43,397 bases of DNA from Nemertoderma westbladi (lineage: Eukaryota; Xenacoelomorpha; Nemertodermatida; Nemertodermatidae). Below the pieces are notes generated by a model. That model was not told the DNA's origin. It saw nothing but the letters and a program-made list of their open reading frames with translations, and did no database searches. This document shows, one piece after another, positions 21,503 to 32,813 of the stretch (its first letter is position 1; each line of letters begins with the position of its first letter). The DNA is taken from NCBI GenBank assembly GCA_032718475.1, contig JAUCBJ010002802.1, positions 1 to 43,397 of the forward strand, written 5' to 3'. The position numbers and the translations under genes are program-made.

Positions 21503-23603
21503 ACACTTCGAAGTAGTCCACACTTCGAAATAGTCCACACTTCGAAATAGTCCACACTTTCAAATAGTCAACACTTTACTTAGAAATAGTCATCACTTCG
21601 AATAGTCCACACTTCGAAATAGTCAACACTTCGAAATAGTCCACACTTTACTTTGAAATAGTCATCACTTCCAAATAGTCAACACTTCGAAATAGTCCAC
21701 ACTTCGAAATAGTCAAAACTTCGAAATAGTCAACACTTCGAAATAGTCCACAATTCGAAATAGTCAACACTTCGAAATAGTCAACACTTTACTTTGAAAT
21801 AGTCATCACTTCGAAATAGTCCACACTTCCCAATAGTCAACACTTCGAAATAGTCCACATTTCGAAATAGTCCACACTTCGAAATAGTCCACACTTCCCA
21901 ATAGTCAACACTTCGAAATAGTCCACATTTCGAAATAGTCCACACTTCGAAATAGTCCACACTTCCAAATAGTCAACAGTTTACTTTGAAATAGTCATCA
22001 CTTCGAAATAGTCCACACTTCCAAATAGTCAACACTTCGAAATAGTCCACACTTCGAAATAGTCAACACTTTACTTTGAAATAGTCATCACTTCGAAATA
22101 GTCCACACTTCCAAATAGTCAACACTTGGAAATAGTCCACACTTCGAAATTGTCAACACTTCCAAATAGTCAACACTTCGAACACTTCGAAATAGTCCAC
22201 ACTTCGAAATAGTCCACACGTCGAAATAGTCCTGACTTCGAAATAGTCAACACTTCGAAATACTCAACACTTCGAAATAGTCCACACTTCCAAATAGTCA
22301 GCACTTCGAAATAGTCCACACTTCCAAATAGTCAACACTTGGAAATATTCCACACTTCGAAATTGTCAACACTTCCAAATAGTCAACACTTCGAACACTT
22401 CGAAATAGTCCACACTTCCAAATAGTCAACACTTGGAAATATTCCACACTTCGAAATTGTCAACACTTCCAAATAGTCAACACTTCGAACACTTCGAATT
22501 AGTCCACACTTCGAAATAGTCCACACTTCGAAATAGTCCACACTTCGAAATAGTCAACACTTCGAAATAGTCAACACTTCGAAATAGTCCTCACTTCGAA
22601 ATAGTCAACACTTCGAAATACTCAACACTTCGAAATAGTCCACACTTCCAAATAGTCAGCAATTCGAAATAGTCCACACTTCCAAATAGTCAACCAACAC
22701 TTTACTTTGAAATAGTCATAACTTCGAAATAGTCCACACTTCCCAATAATCAACACTTCGAAATAGTCCACACTTCTAAATAGTCCACACTTCGAAATAG
22801 TCCACACTTTGAAATAGTCCACACATTGAAATAGTCCACACTTCCAAATAGTCAACACTTTACTTTGAAATAGTCATCACTTCGAAATAGTCCACACTTC
22901 CAAATAGTCAACACTTCGAAATAGTCCACACTTCGAAATAGTCAACACTTTACTTTGAAATAGTCATCACTTCGAAATAGTCCACACTTCCAAATAGTCA
23001 ACACTTCGAAATAGTCCACACATCGAAATAGTCCACACTTCGAAATAGTCCACACTTCGAAATAGTCCACACTTCCAAATAGTCAACACTTTACTTTGAA
23101 ATAGTCATCACTTCGAAATAGTCCACACTTCCAAATAGTCAACACTTCGAAATAGTCCACACTTCGAAATAGTCAACACTTCGAAATAGTCCACACTTCG
23201 AAATAGTCATCACTTCGAAATAGTCCACACTTCGAAATAGTCCACACTTCCAAATAGTCAACACTTTGAAATAGTCCACACTTCGAAATAGTCAACACTT
23301 CGAAATAGTCCACGCTTCGAAATAGTCATCACTTCGAAATAGTCCACAGTTCGAAATAGTCCACACTTCGAAATAGTCCACACTTCGAAATAGTCAACAC
23401 TTCGAAATAGTCCACACTTCGAAATAGTCCACACTTCTAAATAGTCCACACTTCGAAATAGTCAACACTTCGAAATAGTCCACACTTCCAAATAGTCAAC
23501 ACTTTACTTTGAAATAGTCATCACTTCGAAATAGTCCACACTTCCAAATAGTCAACACTTCGAAATAGTCCACACTTCGAAATAGTCAACACTTACAAAT
23601 AGT
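21503..23603. repeat. 2.1-kb array of 18-bp units
   Basis: Units of the type AGTCCACACTTCGAAATA, with C/A and CGAA/CCAA variants; most carry the palindrome TTCGAA. A longer variant (ACACTTTACTTTGAAATAG) recurs at irregular intervals (about 88, 100 and 142 bp), showing higher-order structure. The minus strand gives short open frames (CGLFRSVDYFEVWTISK) that are by-products of an 18-bp period. Confidence 0.96.
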
Positions 23604-24525
23604 GTTGTGTATATAGTTGAAGAGCGTCTTTATATTATAGATTTTAACCCAATTTTAACACTTCAAAAACGGAAAATTTGAGTTGAATTAGAATAATTGT
23701 TATACTTTAAAATGCATTCAGATTAACCGGCACGTATTTATACAATTATTGAATTATTCAGCTATGCCTATGGTTAGGGTTAAATTATACAATATTAGTA
23801 TATAATATTAGAAAGACCAATTATTTGTTTAATCATATTGCGATATAAATGATGAATGATTTAAGTACTACAGAAATGACAGTTTCATTACAATTGCCTA
23901 CACTTATTTCGAAACAAAATTCGAGCAATTTGGTTTTGAGAAATTATTGTATACAGATAAACCAAAAATTCGACCAAAACAAAGGGCGCGCACAAACCAG
24001 TGTATACTAGTATAGTGGCTAATGAAATATATATACTTCTGTGGCTTTAATTTTATCCTACATAATATTATTAATGATATATATATTAATGTATAATTTA
24101 TGCAAATTACTATTATACTATTTTGCAAATTGACAAAAAAGTTTTTTTATTCTATCATGTGCCAAATTTAATGGAGATTTCAAATCTGCAGGCAGTTTTC
24201 TCATATCTTTTCTCAAACTCAAGTTATTACCCAAAAGGTAAGAGCTGGTCTAAGTTTTGAAAAGCCTTCGAGCAGCACTATATATTACAATTGTAAGGGG
24301 CCCTTTTCATAAAAAAGGCTCTCACATTACAGATATGAATACAATTGCTAGAAAGTTGTTTTACTAGTTATATGTTTAGCAAGCATGAAAAATTTCGTTG
24401 AATTTCATTCATTTTTGAGAAAGTTATCGTTGAACATAGAAAAATGGTATTATCTAAAATGGCGGGAAGGTTTGAATTGTTCCTTAAACTTTAAACACCC
24501 ATATCTCAGAATGACGTTTTTTCAT
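23604..24525. other. AT-rich non-coding stretch
   Basis: No gene supported. From about 24,290 it contains GGCCCTTTTCAT and AAAAGGC words related to the palindrome that follows. Confidence 0.5.
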
Positions 24526-24815
24526 GAAAAGGGCTATTTCTCCGCCAGTTTTAAATGAAATGAGTTGAAATTTGGTACACTTGTTAAGATTACCCTTCTC
24601 CATACTTCTTCTGAACAAATTTGGTTGGAAATTCCCTGGAGCCTTTTATATCAAAAAAGGCCCAAAAAAGGCCCTTTTTTGGGGCCTTTTTGTTCTAAAA
24701 AGGCTCCAGAGCATTTGTGGCAAAATTTGTTCAGAAGAATTGGATGCAGGGTTCTTCTGAACCCATATTCCAAATTTCGACAAATTTCAACAAATATTAG
24801 TGGAGAAATAGCCCT
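24526..24815. repeat. Long imperfect palindrome
   Basis: Inverted arms meet near 24,675. Matched blocks outward from the centre: AAAAAGGCCC / GGGGCCTTTTT; CTGGAGCCTTTT / AAAAAGGCTCCAG; TTCTTCTGAACAAATTT / AAATTTGTTCAGAAGAA; GTTGAAATTTGG / CCAAATTTCGAC; GGGCTATTTCTCC / GGAGAAATAGCCC. Each arm is about 140 bp. Because it is palindromic, both strands can be read as PKKGPFLG. The 151-codon frame over it (24565-25020) is not supported as a gene. Confidence 0.85.
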
Positions 24816-24949
24816 TGGCGCAAAAAGGCACTTTTGGCCATTACGGAGCCATTTTGGGGCCAATTTTAAAAATATTTGGTTTGGTTATTCTCAAACAGTC
24901 CAGACGATGTTTAGTAGCTTAAAAATTAATTTTCATATAATGCCATATA

Positions 24950-25700
24950 TAATATGTTGCCAAATTGGTGCTATTATATTTATTGACATATCTACTAGTT
25001 ATTGTGACAAATTATCTTAATTTAATTGCTAATTTGATGACTAATTGTTGCTATTAAGTTTATCGACATATTTACATTACTGTACATCTCAAACATTGGT
25101 ATATAGGCCTGAGGACGAATTGAAATTGTAGTATTTGCGAATTAGTGCTGAGGTTTTGCTTATTAATCCAATTAACGTTACGTATTACTCAGTACTATTT
25201 GACATATCTACACAGCATCATCTAAATTACATATCAAATATTGCCAATATAATTAATAATTGTAGTATTGGCTAATTAGTGCTGAGGTTTTGCTTATTAA
25301 TCCAATTAACGTTACGTATTACTCAGTACTATTTGACATATCTACACAGTATCATCTAAATTACATATCAAATATTGCCAATATAATTAATAATTGTAGT
25401 ATTGGCTAATTAGTGCTGAGGTTTTGCTTATTAATCCAATTAACGTTACGTATTACTCAGTACTATTTGACATCTACACAGTATCATCTAAATTACATAT
25501 CAAATATTGCCAATATAATTAATAATTGTAGTATTGGCTAATTAGTGCTGAGTTATTACTTTTTATATTTTAATTCAATTAACCTCTTATTACCTATTTA
25601 ATCAGTACTATTTGACATATCTACAGTATTATTTACATTACATCTCAAATATTGCTAATATAATGATGAATTTGTGCAATCAAATTTATTGACATATCTC
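24950..25700. repeat. 134-bp satellite-like array
   Basis: Units starting ATTGTAGTATTGGCTAATTAG begin at 25125, 25259, 25393 and 25525 (spacing 134, 134, 132). Central units are nearly identical; the fourth is diverged. Weaker, more decayed relatives (GACATATCTAC...ACATCTCAAA) lie at both sides. Confidence 0.92.
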
Positions 25701-25849
25701 TACATTACTATTGTGACAAAGTAGCGCTATTTAATTTAAATTAGTTATTCATAGATATTGGTTAGATTATGACAAAAAATTGTTAAATTACATAAATTTG
25801 AATTCCAACTGATTAATAAATTGTAGTATGTGTACGGTTTAGGCCCTAC

Positions 25850-26442
25850 TGTGAGCGGATCCAATTCGCTGCACTACCCAGCGGAAAATGGGGAAAGTGG
25901 CTTTTTACCAATTATAGTTGATTAGGTGACATTACCAATATAATGTCACCTAACAACCAACGGAGGCAATATACATTGCCAGCCACAAGGAGAGATGAGA
26001 GGCTACAACTCATCTCAGGGTAGAAGCTAAAATAGAAACAGGGAAAGGTAGGTTTGGCCAAGGGGATAGATCGACCAATGGATGGACAGCATGTGTCCAA
26101 TTACAGCGCGTCCACTGGTTGGCCACACCTAGGTAGATAATGTGTCCCATGTAATATATAACCGTTACTCTGTCAATTGTGCTTTAGTTGGTATATTGGG
26201 TGAGCAGAAGTCGAACGGTTTTCAACCGTCATCATTGTATGCTGTCATTGTGTTACTGATTGTGCTATACTACCAGTACTTGTATACTTATCAGAGATTA
26301 ACAACATTAACACCAAACTCTTTTATTATACCGGCCTTTGGCCTTTCAGTCATTCAGCCATTGCAAGCGGACGCGGCGACGCGTATTAAACCAAGACAAA
26401 ACCCGGTCGGGATTCCCTCACCAACTCGGGGATCCCGTCACA
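25850..26442 (+). repeat. 5' LTR of BEL/Pao element
   Basis: Starts TGTGAGCGGATCC and ends GATCCCGTCACA, i.e. TG...CA (593 bp). It aligns with the copies at 32344 and 37970 but is clearly diverged from them. Two hairpins lie in its first 170 bp: a perfect 12-bp stem at 25922-25933/25942-25953 and an 8-bp stem at 25992-25999/26009-26016. No standard TGG-type primer site is evident immediately after it. Confidence 0.9.
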
Positions 26443-26512
26443 GTTGAAAACCAGACTCAGTTGCGATGACAAAAACAAACTGCGATGATGACACGCTAAA
26501 GACACGCCAACA

Positions 26513-28229
26513 ATGAGCGAACGAACACCCCAGGGTTCAGAGAGGGGCGGAAGTCTGCCGCAAACCCCGAGCGACAGAGACCAAACTATTCGGGAAGCGG
26601 AGACGAGGCGGTACTGGCCCGCCACACCGGATTCGCCAAGGAATGACGATACGGTTGTCGAGGAGGAAGGCGGGCAGGTACGAGGGGACGAGAAGCGGGA
26701 GTCGACACGGGACGGGAGCGGCGGGAGGAATACCGGAGTCGCCAGCCAACTAGCGGCTACAGGCGGCGAGAGGCCCACCAGAACGGCAACAGTGGGGCCG
26801 ATGGTACCATGCCGGACGAGGAGAGGAGACCAAGAAGTCGAGGAGGAGGACATTGGGACGAGCGATCGCCTACGACGGGCGTATAACGCCACGAGGAAAA
26901 CTCTAAAGGATGATAAAACATGAGGAAAGGTAGACGAGCCCAAGTTGAATCGGAGACTCGGTGAGTATAACAAACATTTTCAATACCTAGCCCGATTTGG
27001 GCAGGGGGAACTGGCGAGTTAAAGGGCGAGAGGGGTCGCCACAGAACTGTTTGAATTGTGGCAATCTGAGATAATGCCATATGGTGTAGTGTACATAGGG
27101 CCTTATCTGGTGGATGCGTGGGGGATTAAGTGAGTGGGATGGGCGGGTCCAAATGATGCCGAAGCCGAAGCTAACCCGGAGGATTCGGTATCGTCCGTTA
27201 GTAAAAATGCTAGCAAGCACGACAAAATTAGTGGAACGAATAGGCGACGGGAGTCCCTTCGCAACTGAAAAGTCCACTACACCCTCCGCGAAAGCAAGAC
27301 GGGTGTTAGAGATAGATCTGGCGTGTCAACTAGATCTTGTTGCACTGGATCAAAAGGAACTAGAAAGGCAGTTGGATGAAGGAACTGCGTTGCTAGAGAG
27401 GAAGAGAGAATTAGCGAGAGAGTATAAGGAGAGGGCCGAGAGGGTGGCGAGAAACTATAGGGAGCGGGAGGAGAAAGAGATAAACAAGCGCGAAGAGCGG
27501 GAGGAGAGAGTGGAAAGCGAGCGCAAAGAGTGGGAGGTGAAGGAGATGAACGTAGATATAACGCAGGGAGTAGAGGATGCGAGGAGGGCAATAGAGACGA
27601 ACGAGGAAGCGTTGCTACGAGCAACTGGAGGGGAACGACAGACAGTGAACCGTCAGTAGTCGAGATGGAGACAGAGAGCCGGTGGGGTCGTACTCCGGGA
27701 GATTGCCGTCACCTCGGAGAAACACAACCTGGTGAAAATATACCACACACCGGGAGAGGGGTACAGAGTGTACCGGTATGAGGATGAAGACAGGAGAGGG
27801 GACCGGAGAGAAACTTCCCGTCGGAAAGTAGCTGCTGATCGAGAATATGGTAGTCGCGGGGAGGACTTCTTGGAACACTCGAGAAGATTAAACTTCGGTC
27901 TGGAAGGACACAGGCAGACTGCAGGACATACTGTAGGCCTTACTGCACATACTATAGGCCATGCTGGGAGAGATAGTGCAGGCGATAGGGTAGCGCAGAC
28001 AACGGGATTAAACCCGGAGGTCACGGCGTACATACCGGTCGGTATGCAAGAAGTGGATAGGCCTATACCGGTACCTGCACACCAGTATGACTATAACATG
28101 CAGGGATATAATATATACCCAGGGGAGGGGGGAGGTATTGCCGATAGGTGTATGGGCCCCAACATGATAACATCAACCCCAGTACCAAACATAACACCGG
28201 TGGGGGGGGGGGGGGGGGGGGCAGGGTGA
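26513..28229 (+). pseudogene. BEL/Pao gag N-terminal region with coiled coil
   Basis: The first ATG (26513) opens MSERTPQGSERGGSLPQTPS, an acidic/basic low-complexity start to 26923. After frame changes, 27114-27659 contains a strong coiled coil (LEIDLACQLDLVALDQKELE followed by Arg/Glu-rich REYKERAERVARNYREREEK). 27732-28229 is a Gly/Tyr/Pro-rich linker ending in a run of glycines made by a 20-G homopolymer (28202-28221). The same architecture occurs in the minus-strand element at 7.2-8.6 kb. Several shifts are needed to join the pieces, so gag is broken. Confidence 0.7.
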
Positions 28230-28341
28230 CATTCCCCCATTACATTATCAGCAATACACGCAGCCAAGAACAAAAACCCCAAACCCCCCAGAACCAAATA
28301 GGTCATGCGACACGGAGATATGGAGGGGACCGTTACCCCCG

Positions 28342-29478
28342 ATGATATATCCAACGCAAGGAAAGTCGACAGGCCCGACGGGTGAACCACACCCAACAGC
28401 AAGGGAGTCTGTATCCCTACCATCGAGCGCGCTGGAAGTACAAGCGATGGGAATGGCAACACTCATCGATGCACTGAAGACCAGGATCGAGCTACCGCCA
28501 GTGGAGCCGTTCAAATTCGATGGTAGTAAGCTGGAGGAATATCTGCAATTCCAGCGTATGTACAGGAATGAAATTTTAACAAAGAACTTGACGCAGGCGG
28601 AGTGCCTTAAATACTTACAAGTCTACACAGGGGGGCCAGCATACGACATTGTGAGGCAATACCAAGGTATTGAAGGAGGATTCACGACTGCATGGCGAGA
28701 CCTGGACAGGGAATTCGGGCATCCTGCGAAGATTATCCGACAAACCTTAAGGGGAATAACATCGGGCGGACTACAGGATAACCCTGTCAGCTTTAAAACC
28801 TTCGCGAATAAAGTCGAAAAGGCGTTGATTGTATTAAAGACTCTAGATGCACCTTACGAACTCAATGCATCAAACAACATCACTACAATAGCGCAGGCAC
28901 TGCCGATCTGGCTGAGGAACAAGTGGAGAAAGATTGCCTTCTCCACCCAGGAGAATATAGGTGCGGAGCCAGGGCTGGAGGAGATGTCGAACTTCCTTAA
29001 CTATGAAGTGGAATTGATCACAGACCCAGTCTATAGTAAGGAGAGTCTCGGTAAAGTACCGAAAGCGGAATGCAGCTGGCATAAACCCGAACATAGTCCG
29101 GCGGACCCATTACCGAGAGTGAGGCAATCATTGCCATACGCAACCATCCAGGGGACTTGTAGTCCACAGAACAGCCATGGTGACTATGGAGGAAACAACA
29201 CCCCTGACACGGGTATGTGCAACCAAACGAAACGAAATGGAACGGGGACTTCTAGTCCACATAACAGCCGTGGTGAATATCGAGGAACCAACACCCTTGA
29301 CGAGAGTTTATACAACCAAAAAAACAAACAATCCGATTCAGACCTGGGCGAAATACGCAAGACGCTATACAGAGAGCGTTATAATCCATTCTATAGGTGT
29401 CAAATACATAGAAAGCATGTCATATGTGGGATACGACGCATAAGACCATTGATTGCGACCAGTGGCGGGCACTGCTGA
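28342..29478 (+). pseudogene. BEL/Pao gag core (DUF1759-like)
   Basis: A 378-codon open frame. ELPPVEPFKFDGSKLEEYLQ, QAECLKYLQVYTGGPAYDIV, WRDLDREFGHPAKIIRQTL, FKTFANKVEKALIVLKTLD and LPIWLRNKWRKIA match the DUF1759 gag core in order (FDG, KYL, GGPA, FGHP, LP..LRNKW). The frame is open upstream of the first ATG back to the poly-G tract, so a change in G number would explain its separation from the N-terminal gag pieces. Residues after about 270 include two tandem 31-residue units (starting GTCSPQNSHGDYGGN). The C-terminus runs out of frame in the zinc region (RCQIHRKHVICGI). Confidence 0.88.
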
Positions 29479-30420
29479 AAGAAGATCGATTAGACTATAC
29501 AGGGAGATTTGGGTTATACCATAGATGCGCGAGGGGAGGACATAAGAAGGATAGGTGTCGAGAGAAACCACCAAAGTACACTGAGACTGATGAGACTGGA
29601 GGCCAAACCATGGCGACGAGCACCATGACAGCAAAGAGGAAGAGGATGGTACTACTCGGAGTAGTACCAGTGAGAATAATAGGAGAGGATGGGCTATCGG
29701 TCACAACACTAATGTTGGTCGATAGTGATGGACGATAGTTCAGCTCCTAACGGAGGGTTGGGTGGCCGAAAAGATAGGGTTACGAACGAAGCCAAGCAAG
29801 ATGGCGGTAACCACTATCTTGAGTAAAGATGAGGTCTTGAGGATGAGAATGAGGCGTTGCGATATATCAGCGATAACACCAGGGTGCGATTATGGGGCGA
29901 CTATTGATCCCATTCAAATAATAGAATCAATTAATATAAACGGCAGGCGGCCCACAAAGATCGAGGTCGAGCAATACCAGTTCCTGGATGATATCGATTT
30001 CTCCGTACCTGACTGGACGTCCCGAAAGTATCTCTCATAGTCGGCATGGACTGCCCGACGGCCCACGAGAGACTATGGACCATATTCAGAGAGGATAAGG
30101 AGTGAGACCCGATGGCGATTCTCACGCCATTTGGATGGACACTCAGCGGCCCAATCAAGACTAGAATTCCGTTTAGCGTGTCGGAATCCTCTGGGTGCAT
30201 GTTCGCGGGCGCAATGAGAGAAATGGAGGATGAAGGAGCAGAGGAGAAACCAAAGACGGGCAATGGGGAGGTCCCATATGGGAAGCGGCCTGAGGGAGGA
30301 CATCAGGAGTCGGGGATGGGTATGGATCTGGAACCACGCATAGTGGAGCGTGATGAAAGGGTGGAGGATAAGTCCAGAGAAATACCACCGATAGATGAGT
30401 CAGGAGGAGAAACAACAGCA
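29424..30420 (+). pseudogene. BEL/Pao zinc knuckle and aspartic protease remnant
   Basis: 29424-29738 holds DYTGRFGLYHRCARGGHKKDRC, a zinc knuckle whose first Cys is replaced by Tyr. It is followed by LGVVPVRIIGEDG and MLVDSDG, the retropepsin active-site region, with a stop directly after it. The match continues in another frame at 29762 (AEKIGLRTKPSKMAVTTIL). After a third frame change it includes GMDCPTAHERLW and AILTPFGWTLSGPIKT near 30050-30160, the post-protease T-x-FGW-x-LSGP signature of BEL/Pao. Beyond that is acidic low-complexity sequence. Three frame changes and stops (29738, 30040, about 30103) show it is dead. Confidence 0.85.
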
Positions 30421-30429
30421 AGGGAGTAG

Positions 30430-31188
30430 GTGGAGGAGAATGGATTCAATGCAGAAGACCTAGAGGCGATGGGATGGAACATAGATGTTCCTGGTGAGTA
30501 TCGGTATGAGGATGGGGAAGAGTTGACGGCAAGACATCCGGAGAGATGTTCGGGACAGACGCCGGTCCAGTTGAGAAGCATACTGATAGGGAGGAGGTCG
30601 AGTAAGAAGATAAGGTGGAAAGGGAGAGTATGTGGGAGGATTAGACCAAGGGCGGAGCAGCCGATGATGAAGCGTGACAAAGAAGGCAGGAGAGTTGGAG
30701 GAGACATGTTGTACACGCACACGGGGCTGGCAAAGTGCGAGGGGGCATTAAATGGTAAGCCATTATGCGTACTGAGGGATGACCGAGGGTCATCAGGGGC
30801 TTTAACGCCGGCGTACATATTGAGGGGGAGGCCAGCAGAGGTGGCATATATCAGTGAGGATGACATGAAGGGCGGCATTCTACCACCAAGTGATGACGAG
30901 ATGAAGGGTGGCATTTTGCCGCTAGGGGATGACGATGAGGAGTTCTGTGGGGCGGAGGAGAGACCCGATTTTACAGTGGAGGAGAAGGGAAGGTCAGATC
31001 CAAGAGAGTTGGAACTGACAGGTAGGGTGAAGGAGAAGGGAAGGTCAGATCATAGAGAGTTGGAACTGACAAGAAGGTCGGATCCAAGAGAGTTGGAACT
31101 GACAGGGAGAGTGGGACGAAGAGTAAGAAGACCTACAGGGGGGCAGCGGGCGAGTTGCCTGCTGCAAGAATCGCCCTTAGGATGTTGA
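30430..31188 (+). pseudogene. BEL/Pao integrase C-terminal remnant
   Basis: The frame contains AKCEGALNGKPLCVLRDDRG and SSGALTPAYILRGRP, matching the end of the BEL/Pao integrase domain (E-x-x-x-N-x-RPL ... LTPA-x-L-x-GR). The catalytic D,D,E part and all of RT and RNase H are absent, so about two thirds of pol has been deleted. The tail carries two short duplications: DDMKGGILPPS/DDEMKGGILPLG, and three copies of RSDPRELELTGR (30981-31110). Confidence 0.75.
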
Positions 31189-31300
31189 GTCATCCAATAA
31201 GTTGGACTGAGGGGGGTGGGAATGAGGGCGATACACCCTTCCCACAAAATAAATAACAATAAAATAATATATATAAAAAAAAATAATAGGAGTAGTTACA

Positions 31301-31810
31301 ATTACGTACGTCTGATGGGTACAAAATGTACAATACATACATACTAACATATGGTACGACGTACCAACATACAGTAATTTACATGCACCGGGTTAATGGG
31401 ACCATACATATGCACTAACCAATTACGTACGTCTGATGGGTACAAAATGTACAATACATGCGTACTAACGTATGGTACGACATACCAACGTACAGTAATT
31501 TACATACACTGGGTCAATGGGACCATACATACACACTAACCAATTACGTACGTCTGATGGGTACAAAATGTACAATGCATACGTACTAACGTATGGTATG
31601 ACGTACCAACGTACAGTAATTTACGCACGCCGGGTCAATGGGACCATACGTACGCACTAATGCCGGGTCAATGGGACCATACATATGCACTAACCAATTA
31701 CGTACGTCTGATGGGTACAAAATGTACAATACATACATACTAATGTATGGTACAACGTACCAACGTACAGTAATTTACGCACGCTGGGTTAATGGGACCA
31801 TATGCCAGGT
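31301..31810. repeat. 121-bp tandem array inside the BEL/Pao element
   Basis: Units starting ATTACGTACGTCTGATGGG begin at 31301, 31422, 31543 and 31697. The third is lengthened by about 33 bp through an internal duplication of GCCGGGTCAATGGGACCATA. The array lies between the integrase remnant and the 3' LTR, and is rich in ACGTAC/GTACGT palindromes. Confidence 0.92.
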
Positions 31811-32330
31811 CAACGGGACTAATGACTAGAACAGCAGGACGAGACTTTAGACGGATCCCACTGACATGATGTACACATGCGTGGGACCCGATAAGAGTGT
31901 GGAGAGTGGCGGCGGGGACGGGTTTGAGAATGAAAGTATGAGGGGGAATGAGAATGAGGAGGTGTTAGGGTGTGAGGAAGTTAAAGAAGTGCGAGATTCA
32001 AGTGTGGGGGGCGAGCACGGAGGAGGATGAGTCCCAATGGACTGGTGAGAGAGGAAGGGACAGCAAGGTCCGTGAGGAAGATTGGAGGAAGGTTAGAGGA
32101 AAGTTGTGTGGAGAGTGAGGACAATGATCTCAAACAGAGGCACTAGATACCTTGGTGCAACATAGCTTGCGATTGTACCAAGGATGGGTAGTAATAACAG
32201 ACCCATGGGGGCCGGTCTGGAAAGCCGACCCCGAGAAGAAAACTCCACCCCACATCCAATATTAGATTGGATTCCAGCGGAATTGAAGCACACTTGAGGT
32301 TGATGCTATCTTCTCACCGGGAAGATAGCA

Positions 32331-32343
32331 GGGGGGGGGGGAG
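32331..32343 (+). promoter_or_regulatory. Polypurine tract of BEL/Pao element
   Basis: GGGGGGGGGGGAG directly precedes the TGTAAGCGG start of the 3' LTR. This is the usual position of the plus-strand primer in reverse transcription. Confidence 0.8.
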
Positions 32344-32810
32344 TGTAAGCGGATTCAATTCCCTACATTACCCACCGAAAATGGGACCAGTGGCATTTTA
32401 CCAATATAGTTGGCGATGCGAGATTACCAATAATAATCTCGCCTCATAACCAACTGGGGGGGGGGGGGCGATACACGCCATGAGCCACAGAGAGAGGTGA
32501 GAGGTCAAACCACCTCAGAGGGACAAACCAGCTAGTGAGGCTAGCAGCAGGGGGTAACACCAAGAGGGAGTGGCGAGGCGAGAATTAATAGTTGAGCCAA
32601 TAACTGGCAAGGAAGTAGATTGGGAGGATAGGAAAGCATCCATTGGGTACCAGAGGCCATATAGTAGTGTAGGGCTGAAACCAATGTGTGTCAGTTATAT
32701 AATCATTCGAATTACTGTTTTCCAGTTCAGTTGATTTCCTCACGGTTGCAAACCGGCATAGGTTTTGACTGTCATTTATACTGTGCTGTTGCTGTTACTA
32801 TACTGCTCCA
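32344..32810 (+). repeat. 3' LTR of BEL/Pao element, truncated
   Basis: Starts TGTAAGCGGATTCAATTCCC and matches the solo LTR at 37970 closely. The match is lost at about 32,808 (after GTTACTATACTG), roughly 150 bp before the expected CA end. There the LINE ORF region begins. It contains the two LTR hairpins (32418-32442; 32494-32516) and a G-homopolymer (about 32455-32468). Confidence 0.88.
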
Positions 32811-32813
32811 TGA

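Larger units (their letters stand above)
25850..32810 (+). mobile_element. BEL/Pao LTR retrotransposon with deleted pol
   Basis: Bounded by related LTRs at 25850-26442 and 32344-32810. The interior has gag, zinc-knuckle and protease remnants, then an integrase C-terminal scrap, with RT and RNase H absent. A polypurine tract sits against the 3' LTR. The 3' LTR is cut off before its CA end, so no flanking duplication can be checked. The element is non-autonomous and decayed. Confidence 0.9.

Noticed and set aside
24565-25020. 151-codon ORF
   Set aside because: It spans the palindrome, with no family resemblance and repeated PKKGPFLG on both strands from the inverted sequence.
26386-27624. Minus-strand frames opposite the BEL/Pao gag
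   Set aside because: Ser/Pro/Leu-rich antisense of Arg/Glu-rich coding sequence; the plus strand has the recognised domain order.
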